Positions 55,301 to 63,315 of a stretch of DNA of 64,000 nt are shown here, one piece after another. How positions within the stretch are numbered: the first letter of the stretch is position 1; every line of letters starts with the position of its first letter. The notes beneath the pieces are model-generated. The model was not told the DNA's origin. It was given only the letters and a program-made list of their open reading frames with translations, and searched no databases. The DNA is from JAHEJJ01 sp965212205 (GTDB lineage Bacteria; Bacteroidota; Bacteroidia; Flavobacteriales; Flavobacteriaceae), in contig CBDBUX010000002.1 of NCBI GenBank assembly GCA_965212205.1, forward strand, positions 11,004-75,003, in the 5' to 3' direction. The translations under genes were made by a program, and so were the position numbers.

Positions 55301-58033
55301 TTATGAATTCCTTAATTCTGCCTGCGCTGCGGCTACCCTGGCTATAGGTACCCTGAACGGCGAACAACTCACATAATTCATACCCGAAAGATGACAAAAT
55401 TCAACCGAATTGGGTTCGCCACCATGTTCTCCACAGATACCCACTTTTAAGTCGGGCTTGGTATCTCTACCACCCGCTGTCGCTATTTTAATAAGTTCGC
55501 CTACTCCCTCGCGGTCTAATACCTCAAAAGGATCTTCCGTTAGTATGCCTTTTTCAAGATAGACTTTTAAAAATTTACCTGCATCGTCCCTGGAATAACC
55601 ATAGGCCATTTGAGTGAGGTCGTTGGTACCGAATGAAAAGAAATCTGCGCGTTCTGCGATCTTATGTGCGACCATAGCTGCACGAGGCACTTCAATCATG
55701 GTGCCGATCTGATATTCAATCCGGTCATTTCTCTTATTAAAGATCTTTTCAGCGGTCGATTTGATGATCTTCTCTTGTTCAACATATTCGTTATAGGTAC
55801 CCACTAAAGGAATCATGATCTCAGGTTTTGCCGCAATACCTTTTTCTTTAAGGTTTAGGGCTGCTTCGATGATCGCTGTTGTCTGCATTTCTGTGATCTC
55901 AGGATAGGTATTTCCCAATCTGCAACCTCTATGCCCGAGCATCGGGTTGAATTCCTGCAGGTCGGCAACCTTACTCTTAACGGCAGCCAAGGAAATATGC
56001 AGGTCTTCGGCTAATTCCTTCTGTGTCGCCAGCTGGTGAGGTACAAATTCGTGAAGAGGTGGATCGAGTAGCCTGATGGTTACAGGTAGTCCCTGCATGG
56101 CTTCAAAAATCGATTCAAAATCGCTTCGCTGCATAGGAAGCAGCTCTTTAAGTGCAAATTTTCTTCCTTTTACCGTATCGGCCAGGATCATTTCCCTCAT
56201 AGCCTTTATACGATCTACTTCAAAGAACATATGTTCGGTTCGGGCCAGGCCAATCCCTTCGGCTCCAAAATTACGAGCCACCCGTGCATCCTTAGGCGTA
56301 TCGGCATTAGTTCTGACCTCCATCTTTGCATATTTGTTAGCCAGTTTCATTATCTCAGCAAATTCCCCACTCAGTTCAGGTTGCATAGTGGGTACTTTCC
56401 CTTCAATGATATTACCAGTGGTACCATTAATAGATATCCAGTCCCCTTCGTGGAACTCGCGTTCATCGACTCTCATAACCCGATTCTTATAATCGATCTT
56501 TAGGGCACCTGCTCCTGATACACAACATTTGCCCATACCTCGTGCCACTACTGCAGCGTGGGATGTCATACCCCCGCGGGCGGTCAGAATTCCTTTGGCC
56601 AGATTCATTCCCTCCAGATCCTCCGGGGAGGTTTCCATACGAGTTAGTATGGTGTTTTTGAACTTATCGGCTTCATCGGCAAAAAAGATGATCTGACCAG
56701 TGGCAGCCCCTGGGGAAGCAGGCAGCCCCTGGGCTACGATATCATCATCGTCCAATCTGGAAGGATCAAAAACCGGGTGTAGTAGTTCATCGAGCTTATT
56801 GGGTTCGATTCTTAAAAGTGCTTCTTTTTCATCGATGACACCTTCTTTGAGCAGGTCAATGGCTATTTTAACCATGGAGGCCCCTGTGCGTTTTCCATTA
56901 CGGGTCTGCAAGATCCAAAGTTTACCTTGCTGTATGGTAAATTCCATGTCCTGCATATCCCGGTAGTGGCTCTCAAGTCTTTCCTGATAGGTGTAGAGTT
57001 CCTTATAAATATCAGGCATAATCTCTTCGAGAGCAGGATAGTCCTTCTTCCTGACATCTTCCTCTACTTGTGCCAGTTCACCCCATCTTACCGCACCTTT
57101 TCTTGTAATCTGCTGTGGTGTTCTAACCCCGGCTACCACATCTTCTCCCTGGGCGTTGATCAGGTATTCTCCGTTGAATACATTTTCACCTGTGGCAGCA
57201 TCTCTTGTAAAACATACACCGGTACCGGAGTTGTCTCCCATATTCCCATAGACCATGGCCTGTACGTTTACAGCTGTGCCCCAATCGGCGGGATATCCAT
57301 GCATTCGCCTGTAGTATACAGCCCTATCGCCATTCCAACTATTAAATACGGCCATTACCGAGCCCCACAATTGTTCCCAAGGATCTGTTGGGAAATTCAG
57401 GCCGGTTCGTTTGTGTATAACATCCTTAAAATCATATACCAGATCCTGAAGATCCTGCACCGTAAAATCGGTGTCGAGTTCTATATGTCTTTTCTCTTTT
57501 AGGTTTTCAATAATTTCCTCGAACGGATCGATATCTTCTTTGCTTTTGGGTTTCATTCCCATGACCACTCCACCATACATCTGTATAAAACGGCGATATG
57601 AATCCCATGCAAATCGATCATTTTTCGTCTTTTTGGCCAGCCCGAGTACTGCTTCATCATTTAGTCCAAGGTTCAGGACAGTGTCCATCATTCCGGGCAT
57701 AGAAACTCTGGCACCCGATCGAACAGAAATCAAAAGAGGGTTTTCTGCGTCGTTAAACGTTGCCCCCATGATTTCTTCGATTTGTTGAATAGCCAGGCCA
57801 ACCTCTTCCTTTAGCAATTCAACGGTAGCCTCTTTCCCAAGCTTATTATATTCAGTACACACTTCCGTGGTAATGGTAAAGCCCGGAGGGACGGGAATTC
57901 CTATTGCACTCATTTCGGCAAGGTTGGCACCTTTTCCACCTAATAAGTTCTTCATTTCGCTATTTCCGTCGGCCTGTTTGTTGCCAAATTTATATACTCG
58001 GGTTCTGATTTCTTCGGCGGTCTCCATGATCAT
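55301..58033 (-). CDS. ppdK: Pyruvate, phosphate dikinase
   Basis: From the chosen ATG (58033; a second ATG follows at 58027) the product has 910 residues, the normal size. The open frame begins at TTG 58060, which I reject because an ATG lies close by. The nucleotide-binding domain begins VYKFGNKQADGN and has NLLGGKGANLAEMSAIGIPV. The swivelling domain carries LTARGGMTSHAAVVARGMGK with the phospho-His (about His492). The PEP-binding barrel ends with VGICGEHGGEPNS (catalytic Cys about 867). It interconverts pyruvate, ATP and Pi with PEP, AMP and PPi in central metabolism. PEP is also the donor for pyruvylation, but the nearness is probably chance. Confidence 0.93.
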   Translation of the reverse strand: MIMETAEEIRTRVYKFGNKQADGNSEMKNLLGGKGANLAEMSAIGIPVPPGFTITTEVCTEYNKLGKEATVELLKEEVGLAIQQIEEIMGATFNDAENPLLISVRSGARVSMPGMMDTVLNLGLNDEAVLGLAKKTKNDRFAWDSYRRFIQMYGGVVMGMKPKSKEDIDPFEEIIENLKEKRHIELDTDFTVQDLQDLVYDFKDVIHKRTGLNFPTDPWEQLWGSVMAVFNSWNGDRAVYYRRMHGYPADWGTAVNVQAMVYGNMGDNSGTGVCFTRDAATGENVFNGEYLINAQGEDVVAGVRTPQQITRKGAVRWGELAQVEEDVRKKDYPALEEIMPDIYKELYTYQERLESHYRDMQDMEFTIQQGKLWILQTRNGKRTGASMVKIAIDLLKEGVIDEKEALLRIEPNKLDELLHPVFDPSRLDDDDIVAQGLPASPGAATGQIIFFADEADKFKNTILTRMETSPEDLEGMNLAKGILTARGGMTSHAAVVARGMGKCCVSGAGALKIDYKNRVMRVDEREFHEGDWISINGTTGNIIEGKVPTMQPELSGEFAEIMKLANKYAKMEVRTNADTPKDARVARNFGAEGIGLARTEHMFFEVDRIKAMREMILADTVKGRKFALKELLPMQRSDFESIFEAMQGLPVTIRLLDPPLHEFVPHQLATQKELAEDLHISLAAVKSKVADLQEFNPMLGHRGCRLGNTYPEITEMQTTAIIEAALNLKEKGIAAKPEIMIPLVGTYNEYVEQEKIIKSTAEKIFNKRNDRIEYQIGTMIEVPRAAMVAHKIAERADFFSFGTNDLTQMAYGYSRDDAGKFLKVYLEKGILTEDPFEVLDREGVGELIKIATAGGRDTKPDLKVGICGEHGGEPNSVEFCHLSGMNYVSCSPFRVPIARVAAAQAELRNS

Positions 58034-58098
58034 AGTTTTATTTTGATTTAATAGATGCAATTATGCCCCGAAATTACAGGCTTTAGATACCGATTTAC

Positions 58099-58112
58099 AT
58101 GACATATGTCAT
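58099..58112. promoter_or_regulatory. 14-base palindrome upstream of ppdK
   Basis: ATGACATATGTCAT is perfectly self-complementary, 66 bases upstream of the ppdK ATG and about 150 bases upstream of the copper operon. The TGACA/TGTCA halves resemble sites of Crp/Fnr- or GntR-type dimers. Which gene it controls is not known. Confidence 0.4.
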
Positions 58113-58249
58113 ATTCATTAGAATAGACTATCCAGAGTAACCTTAGTGACATAATATTTCACCGGATATTCGGGCTGTGACAAATTGGTAAAATTCTGGT
58201 ATTCTATAATAAGCTGACCTTTATCATATTTTCAACAAACCGACCGGAA

Positions 58250-58257
58250 TATATTTG
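58250..58257 (+). promoter_or_regulatory. -7 box TATATTTG next to the GTG start
   Basis: An exact TAnnTTTG match that ends 5 bases before the GTG at 58263. The transcript would start at or beside the first codon, implying a leaderless mRNA, unless the true start is downstream at Met13. No -33 TTG was found. Confidence 0.35.
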
Positions 58258-58262
58258 TTCGC

Positions 58263-58637
58263 GTGAAAAGTGTTGCAGTTCTCTTTGTGACGTTCCTAAT
58301 GCTGCTAAGGCCGCTTTGGCCACTTGCAGAGTATATTTCGAATTATGACTATATCGTTAATGTACTTTGCGAAAACCGGGATGAACCTCAATTGAATTGT
58401 AATGGTAGGTGCTACCTGGCCAGGAAGTTGGCCGGAGAATCCGAGCAAAATCAGAAAAATCCTTTTGGTGAAAAAACAACCACCGATATCCCTCAGATTT
58501 TAATTTCTCAGTTCGATACCGATTTGAAAACCGAATCTTTTTCTTTCCCAAAAAAGAAGGCAGGTATTTGGCATGTGGTATCTCTGTGCCCTCACGAATT
58601 TGTTTTTAAAATAATCCATCCACCTGAAGCTGCTTAG
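58263..58637 (+). CDS. Small Cys-containing protein of the copper-receptor operon
   Basis: The 124-residue product starts at GTG. The N-terminus is hydrophobic (VAVLFVTFLMLLRPLWPLAEYI), giving a signal or anchor. After it come three Cys in a C-x9-C-x3-C arrangement (Cys36, Cys46, Cys50, with NCNGRCYLARKLA), then a charged region, and later SLCPHEF with a fourth Cys. I do not recognise a named family, but similar short Cys proteins sit beside Bacteroidota TonB receptors. Being 92 bases upstream of an OprC-like receptor, it may bind or hand over copper. This is an inference. The Cys pattern could instead serve disulfide bonding. Confidence 0.65.
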   Translation: MKSVAVLFVTFLMLLRPLWPLAEYISNYDYIVNVLCENRDEPQLNCNGRCYLARKLAGESEQNQKNPFGEKTTTDIPQILISQFDTDLKTESFSFPKKKAGIWHVVSLCPHEFVFKIIHPPEAA

Positions 58638-58659
58638 TCTTTTTTTCTGTCTGGCAACC

Positions 58660-58678
58660 ATCTCCTGTCTAAGGAGAT
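58660..58678 (+). other. Small hairpin in the receptor leader
   Basis: ATCTCCT (58660-58666), loop GTCTA, AGGAGAT (58672-58678). The right arm contains an AGGAG sequence about 50 bases upstream of the receptor ATG, too far to be its ribosome-binding site. It may affect mRNA stability between the two genes. Confidence 0.35.
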
Positions 58679-58729
58679 AGTTCCGAAACTTCCCTCGCAG
58701 AGGATTGTTAATCAATTAAAATTTACATT

Positions 58730-60988
58730 ATGAAAAATAGACGCACAGGGCTATTAGCTGCTCTGCTGATCATCATCTTTTCGCTTTCACTATGGGCTCA
58801 AGAGACGGATCATATTAAATTACTCGATAAAGAAAACGCCCTTCCTATAGTCGGGGCAACCTTTAGCTATGGGGATCAGAATGGTACTTCCGATGAAAAA
58901 GGAAATATCAGTTTCCAATTCCAGGAAGGTCTCTTTATGGAATTTTCCCATATCAGTTACGGTAAATGGACATGGACTGAAAAGGAGGTTGAAAGCTTTC
59001 TTGCACGGAAGGTCTTTTATAGACAGGCCATTGCTGTAAATCTATATCCAGTAACGGTCATCGCACTCAGACCCGATGTTGTTCCTGGTGAGAAAGTTAC
59101 CCTGGAATATCAAGAGCAGCTGGCGCACGATGGAGCCGCTGTATTAAATCAAAACCCGGCTCTGAATAGTATCCGGAAAGGGGGAAATTATGGTTTCGAT
59201 CCGGTTTTTAGAGGATTCAAATATGACCAGTTGAATATTGTTCTTAATGGTGCCCAAAGCGCTACCGCGGCTTGCCCGAACCGAATGGATCCGCCCACCA
59301 GTCAGATGGCGCCAAATATGCTCGATCGCATCGAAGTACTCAAAGGACCGCATGCCCTTCGCTATGGAACCGGCTTTGGGGCTACCATTAATTTTGTTCC
59401 TTCCAAATTACGGCTTACAGAGCAGCAAGATATTTACGGCAGATTCTCCAGCGGCTATGAAGGCAATGGTTCTGTATTTAGAAATGAGGCAAAGCTCGGG
59501 TTTACAGGTGAAAAGCACGATGTGGCCTTATTTGGCTCCTGGTCTCAGGGAAACGATTATACCACCGGTGACGGGCAAATTGTTGCGGCCGATTTTACCC
59601 GGGGAAGTTTTGGGACCAATATGGGATTTTTATTTTCGGATGATAATCAACTGCGTCTTTCGGTAATCTATAATTTGGCAAGGGATGCCGATTTTCCGGC
59701 CTTACCCATGGATTTAAGGAACGATGACACCTGGCTTTTCAATGCTCGACACGACATTACTTTCGATCGGAAGAATCTGAGTTCCTGGAATACTACCCTC
59801 TTCGCGTCTTTTGTTGACCATTTGATGGACAATTTGCTGAAACCACTCGACCCCAGAATGCTCAATGCCCAGACCAATGCCAATACCAATAATTTTGGAG
59901 GAAGGACCGAAGGCATATGGAATTTTGGAACAGCTAACCTTTTTGCGGGTGCTGATTTCAGAAGAGAAGGAGCGAAGGGTATACGGGAAAGGGAGTTTCT
60001 GATGGGACCAAATGCCGGCCAGACTATAATAGATAATCCATGGCAGGATAGTTATATAGCAAAGAGCAGTATGTTTGGGGAATATCACTTTAAACCCAAG
60101 GCCTATCAGTTCGTGATTTCCACCAGGTTGGAATTGAACACTGCAGATATCAATGATCCTACCGATGAATTTGTTCAGGCAAATGGAGAATCCGCTGTAA
60201 CCCAGTTTAACCCCAGTATTAGTCTTGGTGCGATCAAAAATATGGGAGAAGAAGTGACCATGGGGCTCTGGCTCGCCCGCGCGCAACGTAGTGCAGGCCT
60301 TACCGAACGCTATATTAATTTTTTCCCTGTAGGTCAGGATCCTTATGAACTTTTAGGAAATCCTCAGTTGAACCCTGAAGTAAATAACCAATTGGATATC
60401 ACTCTTCGATGGAATAAAACGAATACCAGCTTAAATTTAGACGTATTTGCCGGATATCTTCAGGATTATATATCATCGGTTATCGACCCAGACTTGAGTC
60501 CACGCCTGCCCATGAGTCCGGGCGTAAGGCGATATATCAATATTGAAGATGCATTCAAAACTGGCTTCGAATTTAGCTGGACACAACAGCTTTTGACAGA
60601 TCTCCAACACCAATTGGGTATCGCCTACACCTATGCCCAGGATTTAGAGCGTGATGAACCCTTGCCGGAAATCGCCCCACTTGATTTCAGATATGTGCTC
60701 AGCGGAAATTACATCGATGGCAGATTACGGCCCGAATTGATGTTCAGGCATGTTCTGCAACAAAATCGTGTTTCGGCTGAATATGGGGAGACTACCACAC
60801 CTTCCTTTAGCTTGTTAGATGTAAAAGTCGCTTTTCAACTCAGCGAGTCGGCCAGCATAACGGCCGGGGTAAATAACCTGTTCGATGAAAACTATTATGA
60901 ACACCTAAACAGATCCGTAAGGGGAAATAATCTTCCCATTTTTGCTCCGGGACGAAATGCATTTGCTTCGGTCAATTTTGTTTTTTGA
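58730..60988 (+). CDS. TonB-dependent receptor, OprC-like copper importer
   Basis: The 752-residue product has a signal peptide (to about residue 23, ending LWAQ), a short carboxypeptidase-regulatory-like domain (about 24-85), a plug domain (FDPVFRGFKYDQLNIVLNGA, DRIEVLKGPHALRYGTGFG) and an outer-membrane barrel. The last residues (FAPGRNAFASVNFVF) end in Phe, as barrel proteins do. ACPNRMD puts Cys182 and Met186 in a C-x3-M pair, and VDHLMDN puts His364 and Met366 in an H-x-M pair. These match the copper ligands of OprC (CxxxM and HxM), and their spacing (178 residues) is close to OprC's. It should take up copper across the outer membrane. It is followed by an intrinsic terminator and shares its operon with the small Cys protein. 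Confidence 0.88.
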   Translation: MKNRRTGLLAALLIIIFSLSLWAQETDHIKLLDKENALPIVGATFSYGDQNGTSDEKGNISFQFQEGLFMEFSHISYGKWTWTEKEVESFLARKVFYRQAIAVNLYPVTVIALRPDVVPGEKVTLEYQEQLAHDGAAVLNQNPALNSIRKGGNYGFDPVFRGFKYDQLNIVLNGAQSATAACPNRMDPPTSQMAPNMLDRIEVLKGPHALRYGTGFGATINFVPSKLRLTEQQDIYGRFSSGYEGNGSVFRNEAKLGFTGEKHDVALFGSWSQGNDYTTGDGQIVAADFTRGSFGTNMGFLFSDDNQLRLSVIYNLARDADFPALPMDLRNDDTWLFNARHDITFDRKNLSSWNTTLFASFVDHLMDNLLKPLDPRMLNAQTNANTNNFGGRTEGIWNFGTANLFAGADFRREGAKGIREREFLMGPNAGQTIIDNPWQDSYIAKSSMFGEYHFKPKAYQFVISTRLELNTADINDPTDEFVQANGESAVTQFNPSISLGAIKNMGEEVTMGLWLARAQRSAGLTERYINFFPVGQDPYELLGNPQLNPEVNNQLDITLRWNKTNTSLNLDVFAGYLQDYISSVIDPDLSPRLPMSPGVRRYINIEDAFKTGFEFSWTQQLLTDLQHQLGIAYTYAQDLERDEPLPEIAPLDFRYVLSGNYIDGRLRPELMFRHVLQQNRVSAEYGETTTPSFSLLDVKVAFQLSESASITAGVNNLFDENYYEHLNRSVRGNNLPIFAPGRNAFASVNFVF

Positions 60989-61017
60989 AGAATCTAGTAC
61001 AGAGACATCGTTTTTTT

Positions 61018-61056
61018 AAACAGGAGATCCGGAACACTGGATTTCCTGTTTTTTTT
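61018..61056 (+). terminator. Intrinsic terminator after the copper receptor
   Basis: The left arm ACAGGAGATCC (61020-61030) pairs with GGATTTCCTGT (61039-61049) with one G-T wobble. The loop is 8 bases and eight T follow (61049-61056). It lies 32 bases past the receptor stop. Confidence 0.85.
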
Positions 61057-61290
61057 GTAAATGTCTAACCATACCATAAATAACAAATGATCAACGTCAT
61101 TATGCTGTAAACGAGCTACTTATACTTTTGCACTTTAAATCGAAACTGAGGGAAAACAGGCTATGGAAAGGCTCGACTATATGCATATAGCAACTATCGA
61201 ACCTAATCCTAGCATGGTTAACGAATATTGCTTACAAGAGGTTCCCGCCTGATTTTGAATGACTGATAGATGCGAACCAAAGAAAGAAGA
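61057..61290. other. 234-bp gap between convergent genes
   Basis: Only a 29-codon plus-strand frame (61163-61252) is present, with no support for its expression. No hairpin belonging to mnmE was found. Confidence 0.3.
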
Positions 61291-62713
61291 TCATCTATGG
61301 TTAATGTTTACTTTTCCGATACAGAAATTCGCAAAAATATTGCCCAGAAGATCATCTGTAGTGATTTCACCGGTGATTTCTCCAAGATGATGTAAGGCCT
61401 GCCTGATGTCGATGGCGAGGAGATCGCCCGAAAGACCGTTATTTAATCCTTCCCGTACCTGCTCAATTTCTTTAAGTGCTTTTTGCAGGGCCGCATAATG
61501 CCTGGAATTACTTACCACCGTACCGTTGTTCTGTAAAAAGCCCTTATCGATAAATTCCAATAATTTATGCTGTAACTCGTCGATACCGTCACCGGTTTTG
61601 GCAGAGATGACCACAGAATTAAGGTCTTTTTCGCTGGCCAGGCCATTATGAATCTGGTTTAATTGATGAACATCTAACTCATCCGATTTGTTGAGTACCA
61701 GCATCAGGGATTTATCCGGATAATCTTCGGCCAGTTCTCTAAATCTGCTATGGACCAGGGCATCTTTATAGAGATAATCTGTGGCCTGCACCAGTAGTAT
61801 AACCACAGATGCTTTGGAGATCTTTTCATAGGTTCGTTTTATCCCGATCGATTCCACAACATCTTCGGTAGGTCGTAGTCCTGCCGTATCAATAAACCGG
61901 AAACTCACGCCCCCGATGATCATTTCATCTTCGATGCTATCTCGGGTAGTACCCGCGATTTCAGATACAATCGCTCTGTCTTCCTTGAGCAAAGCATTGA
62001 GTAGTGTCGATTTACCAACGTTGGGTTCTCCCACGATGGCGGTAGGGATACCATTCTTGAGGACATTTCCAAGTGCAAAAAGAATTGATCAATTGCCGAA
62101 GCACATTGCTGATCTTAGAGATCAGTTCATCGAAACTTTTCCTATCGGCAAATTCCACATCTTCTTCTGCAAAATCGAGTTCCAGCTCAATCAGTGAAGC
62201 AAAATGGAGCAATTCATCCCTGAGGTGTTTGATATCCCTGCTGAATCCGCCCCTCATCTGTTGCATAGCTACTTTATGAGATGCGGCACTTTCACTGACG
62301 ATAAGGTCGGCCACGGCTTCAGCCTGACTCAAATCGAGTTTGCCATTTAAAAAAGCTCTAAGGGTAAATTCTCCCGGTTCGGCCATATTACATCCCTTCG
62401 AGAGGAAGAATTGAAGGATCTCACGTTGAATATAGATAGAGCCATGGCAGGATATTTCTACCACATCCTCCCCGGTATACGAATGCGGTCCTTTAAATAG
62501 TGTAACCAACACCTGGTCCAGGATGCGTTCACCATCTATGAGATAACCCAGGTGAACCGTGTGGCTCGTTTGTTCATCAAGGCGATGGCCCGAGGCCATT
62601 CTAAAACTAGCAGATACCATCTTTATCGCCTGCGGTCCGGATATGCGTAAAACGGCAATCGCACCCATTCCCTGGGCCGTAGCAAGTGCGATGATGGTGT
62701 CTTTACGTGTCAT
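61291..62713 (-). pseudogene. mnmE: tRNA modification GTPase MnmE (TrmE), split by a one-base frameshift
   Basis: The two halves are adjacent in different frames. The N-terminal part (62713 to about 62085) has TIIALATAQGMGAIAVLRIS, YTGEDVVEISCHG and EPGEFTLRAFLNGKLDLSQA. The C-terminal part has the G domain motifs GEPNVGKSTLLNALL, GTTRDS, DTAG and NKSD, and ends with FCIGK, the farnesyl-like Cys end, plus six extra residues. Removing one base from the A5 run 62077-62081 (plus strand; T5 in the gene) restores the frame as SFALGNVLKNGIPTAIVGEPN, about 473 residues. MnmE with MnmG modifies tRNA wobble uridine. Because it is a conserved housekeeping gene, I suspect a sequencing error. As written it would not be functional. 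Confidence 0.9.
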
Positions 62714-62729
62714 AGGCCGAACATTCCTG

Positions 62730-62737
62730 CAAAAATA
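62730..62737 (-). promoter_or_regulatory. -7 box TATTTTTG for mnmE
   Basis: An exact TAnnTTTG match on the minus strand, 17 bases before the ATG at 62713. It shares GCAAAAATAGC with the cpsB upstream region. No -33 TTG at proper spacing. Confidence 0.4.
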
Positions 62738-62842
62738 GCCATTATTCCATGATCTTAGGTGATTTCAACGCTAAGGCAATCCGGGGTGTAACAAAATCGA
62801 AATATGTGCTACTAATTAAGTACATCATAAATCAATCAAAAA

Positions 62843-63205
62843 ATGGAAGTTATAAATCAATCATCATTACGCGAAGACCGCTCTTTGCTGGTCATCACCC
62901 ATCTTAGCCAATTACTTCATTATGTGACCGGAGTAGGAGGATTTATCGTCCCGCTGATCCTTTGGTTAAGCACGAAGAATAGTGTGGAGGGTATGAATGA
63001 ACATGGCAAAGCCATCATAAATCTACAGTTGAGTCTGCTGCTCTATATTATCATAAGCATTCCGGCTATTTTATTGCTGGGCCTTGGAATTCTGACGCTT
63101 ATCGGTGTAGGTATCCTGGGTTTTGTGCTCCCAATTGTGAATGCCGTACGCGCCGGTAATGGCGAATCACCCAGCTATTTTCTGACAATTCCGTTTATTT
63201 CGTAG
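62843..63205 (+). CDS. DUF4870 membrane protein
   Basis: The 120-residue product has three or four hydrophobic segments and the DUF4870 (Tic20-like) signatures THLSQLLHYVTGVGGFIVPL, LILWLSTKNS, NEHGKAIINLQLSLLLYIII and PIVNAVRAGNGE. The function of the family is unknown; it is a small inner-membrane protein. Its ATG follows an A-rich leader (CAATCAAAAA). It appears to be a single-gene unit between mnmE and a GT2 gene and has no visible link to the polysaccharide locus. Confidence 0.85.
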   Translation: MEVINQSSLREDRSLLVITHLSQLLHYVTGVGGFIVPLILWLSTKNSVEGMNEHGKAIINLQLSLLLYIIISIPAILLLGLGILTLIGVGILGFVLPIVNAVRAGNGESPSYFLTIPFIS

Positions 63206-63315
63206 GAGCTTAGCGTATTTTTCGGCCAATCGTGCTGTGAGTAAGTTAAAGGGCGATCATATTGGCAAGTATTGTTAACTTGCAGTAGATCTATATCGAA
63301 TACGATGTCCCCAGC

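Larger units (their letters stand above)
58034..58262. other. 229-bp divergent gap between ppdK and the copper operon
   Basis: The gap holds the 14-base palindrome at 58099-58112 and the -7 box at 58250-58257 listed separately. No gene was seen, and no clear ppdK promoter. Confidence 0.4.

Noticed and set aside
56927..57502. 191-codon plus-strand frame opposite ppdK
   Set aside because: It is antisense to strongly conserved PPDK sequence and has no recognisable features; it is a coding shadow.
58028..58060. TTG start giving a longer ppdK product
   Set aside because: Two in-frame ATG codons lie 27 and 33 bases downstream, and the extra residues do not match the usual PPDK start.
61163..61252. 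29-codon plus-strand frame after the copper operon
   Set aside because: It lies past a strong terminator, has no promoter box and no recognisable motif.
63206..63315. GCAAGT/ACTTGC inverted repeat before the last GT2 gene
   Set aside because: It has only six pairs with a 7-base loop and no T-run; not strong enough to call a terminator or operator.
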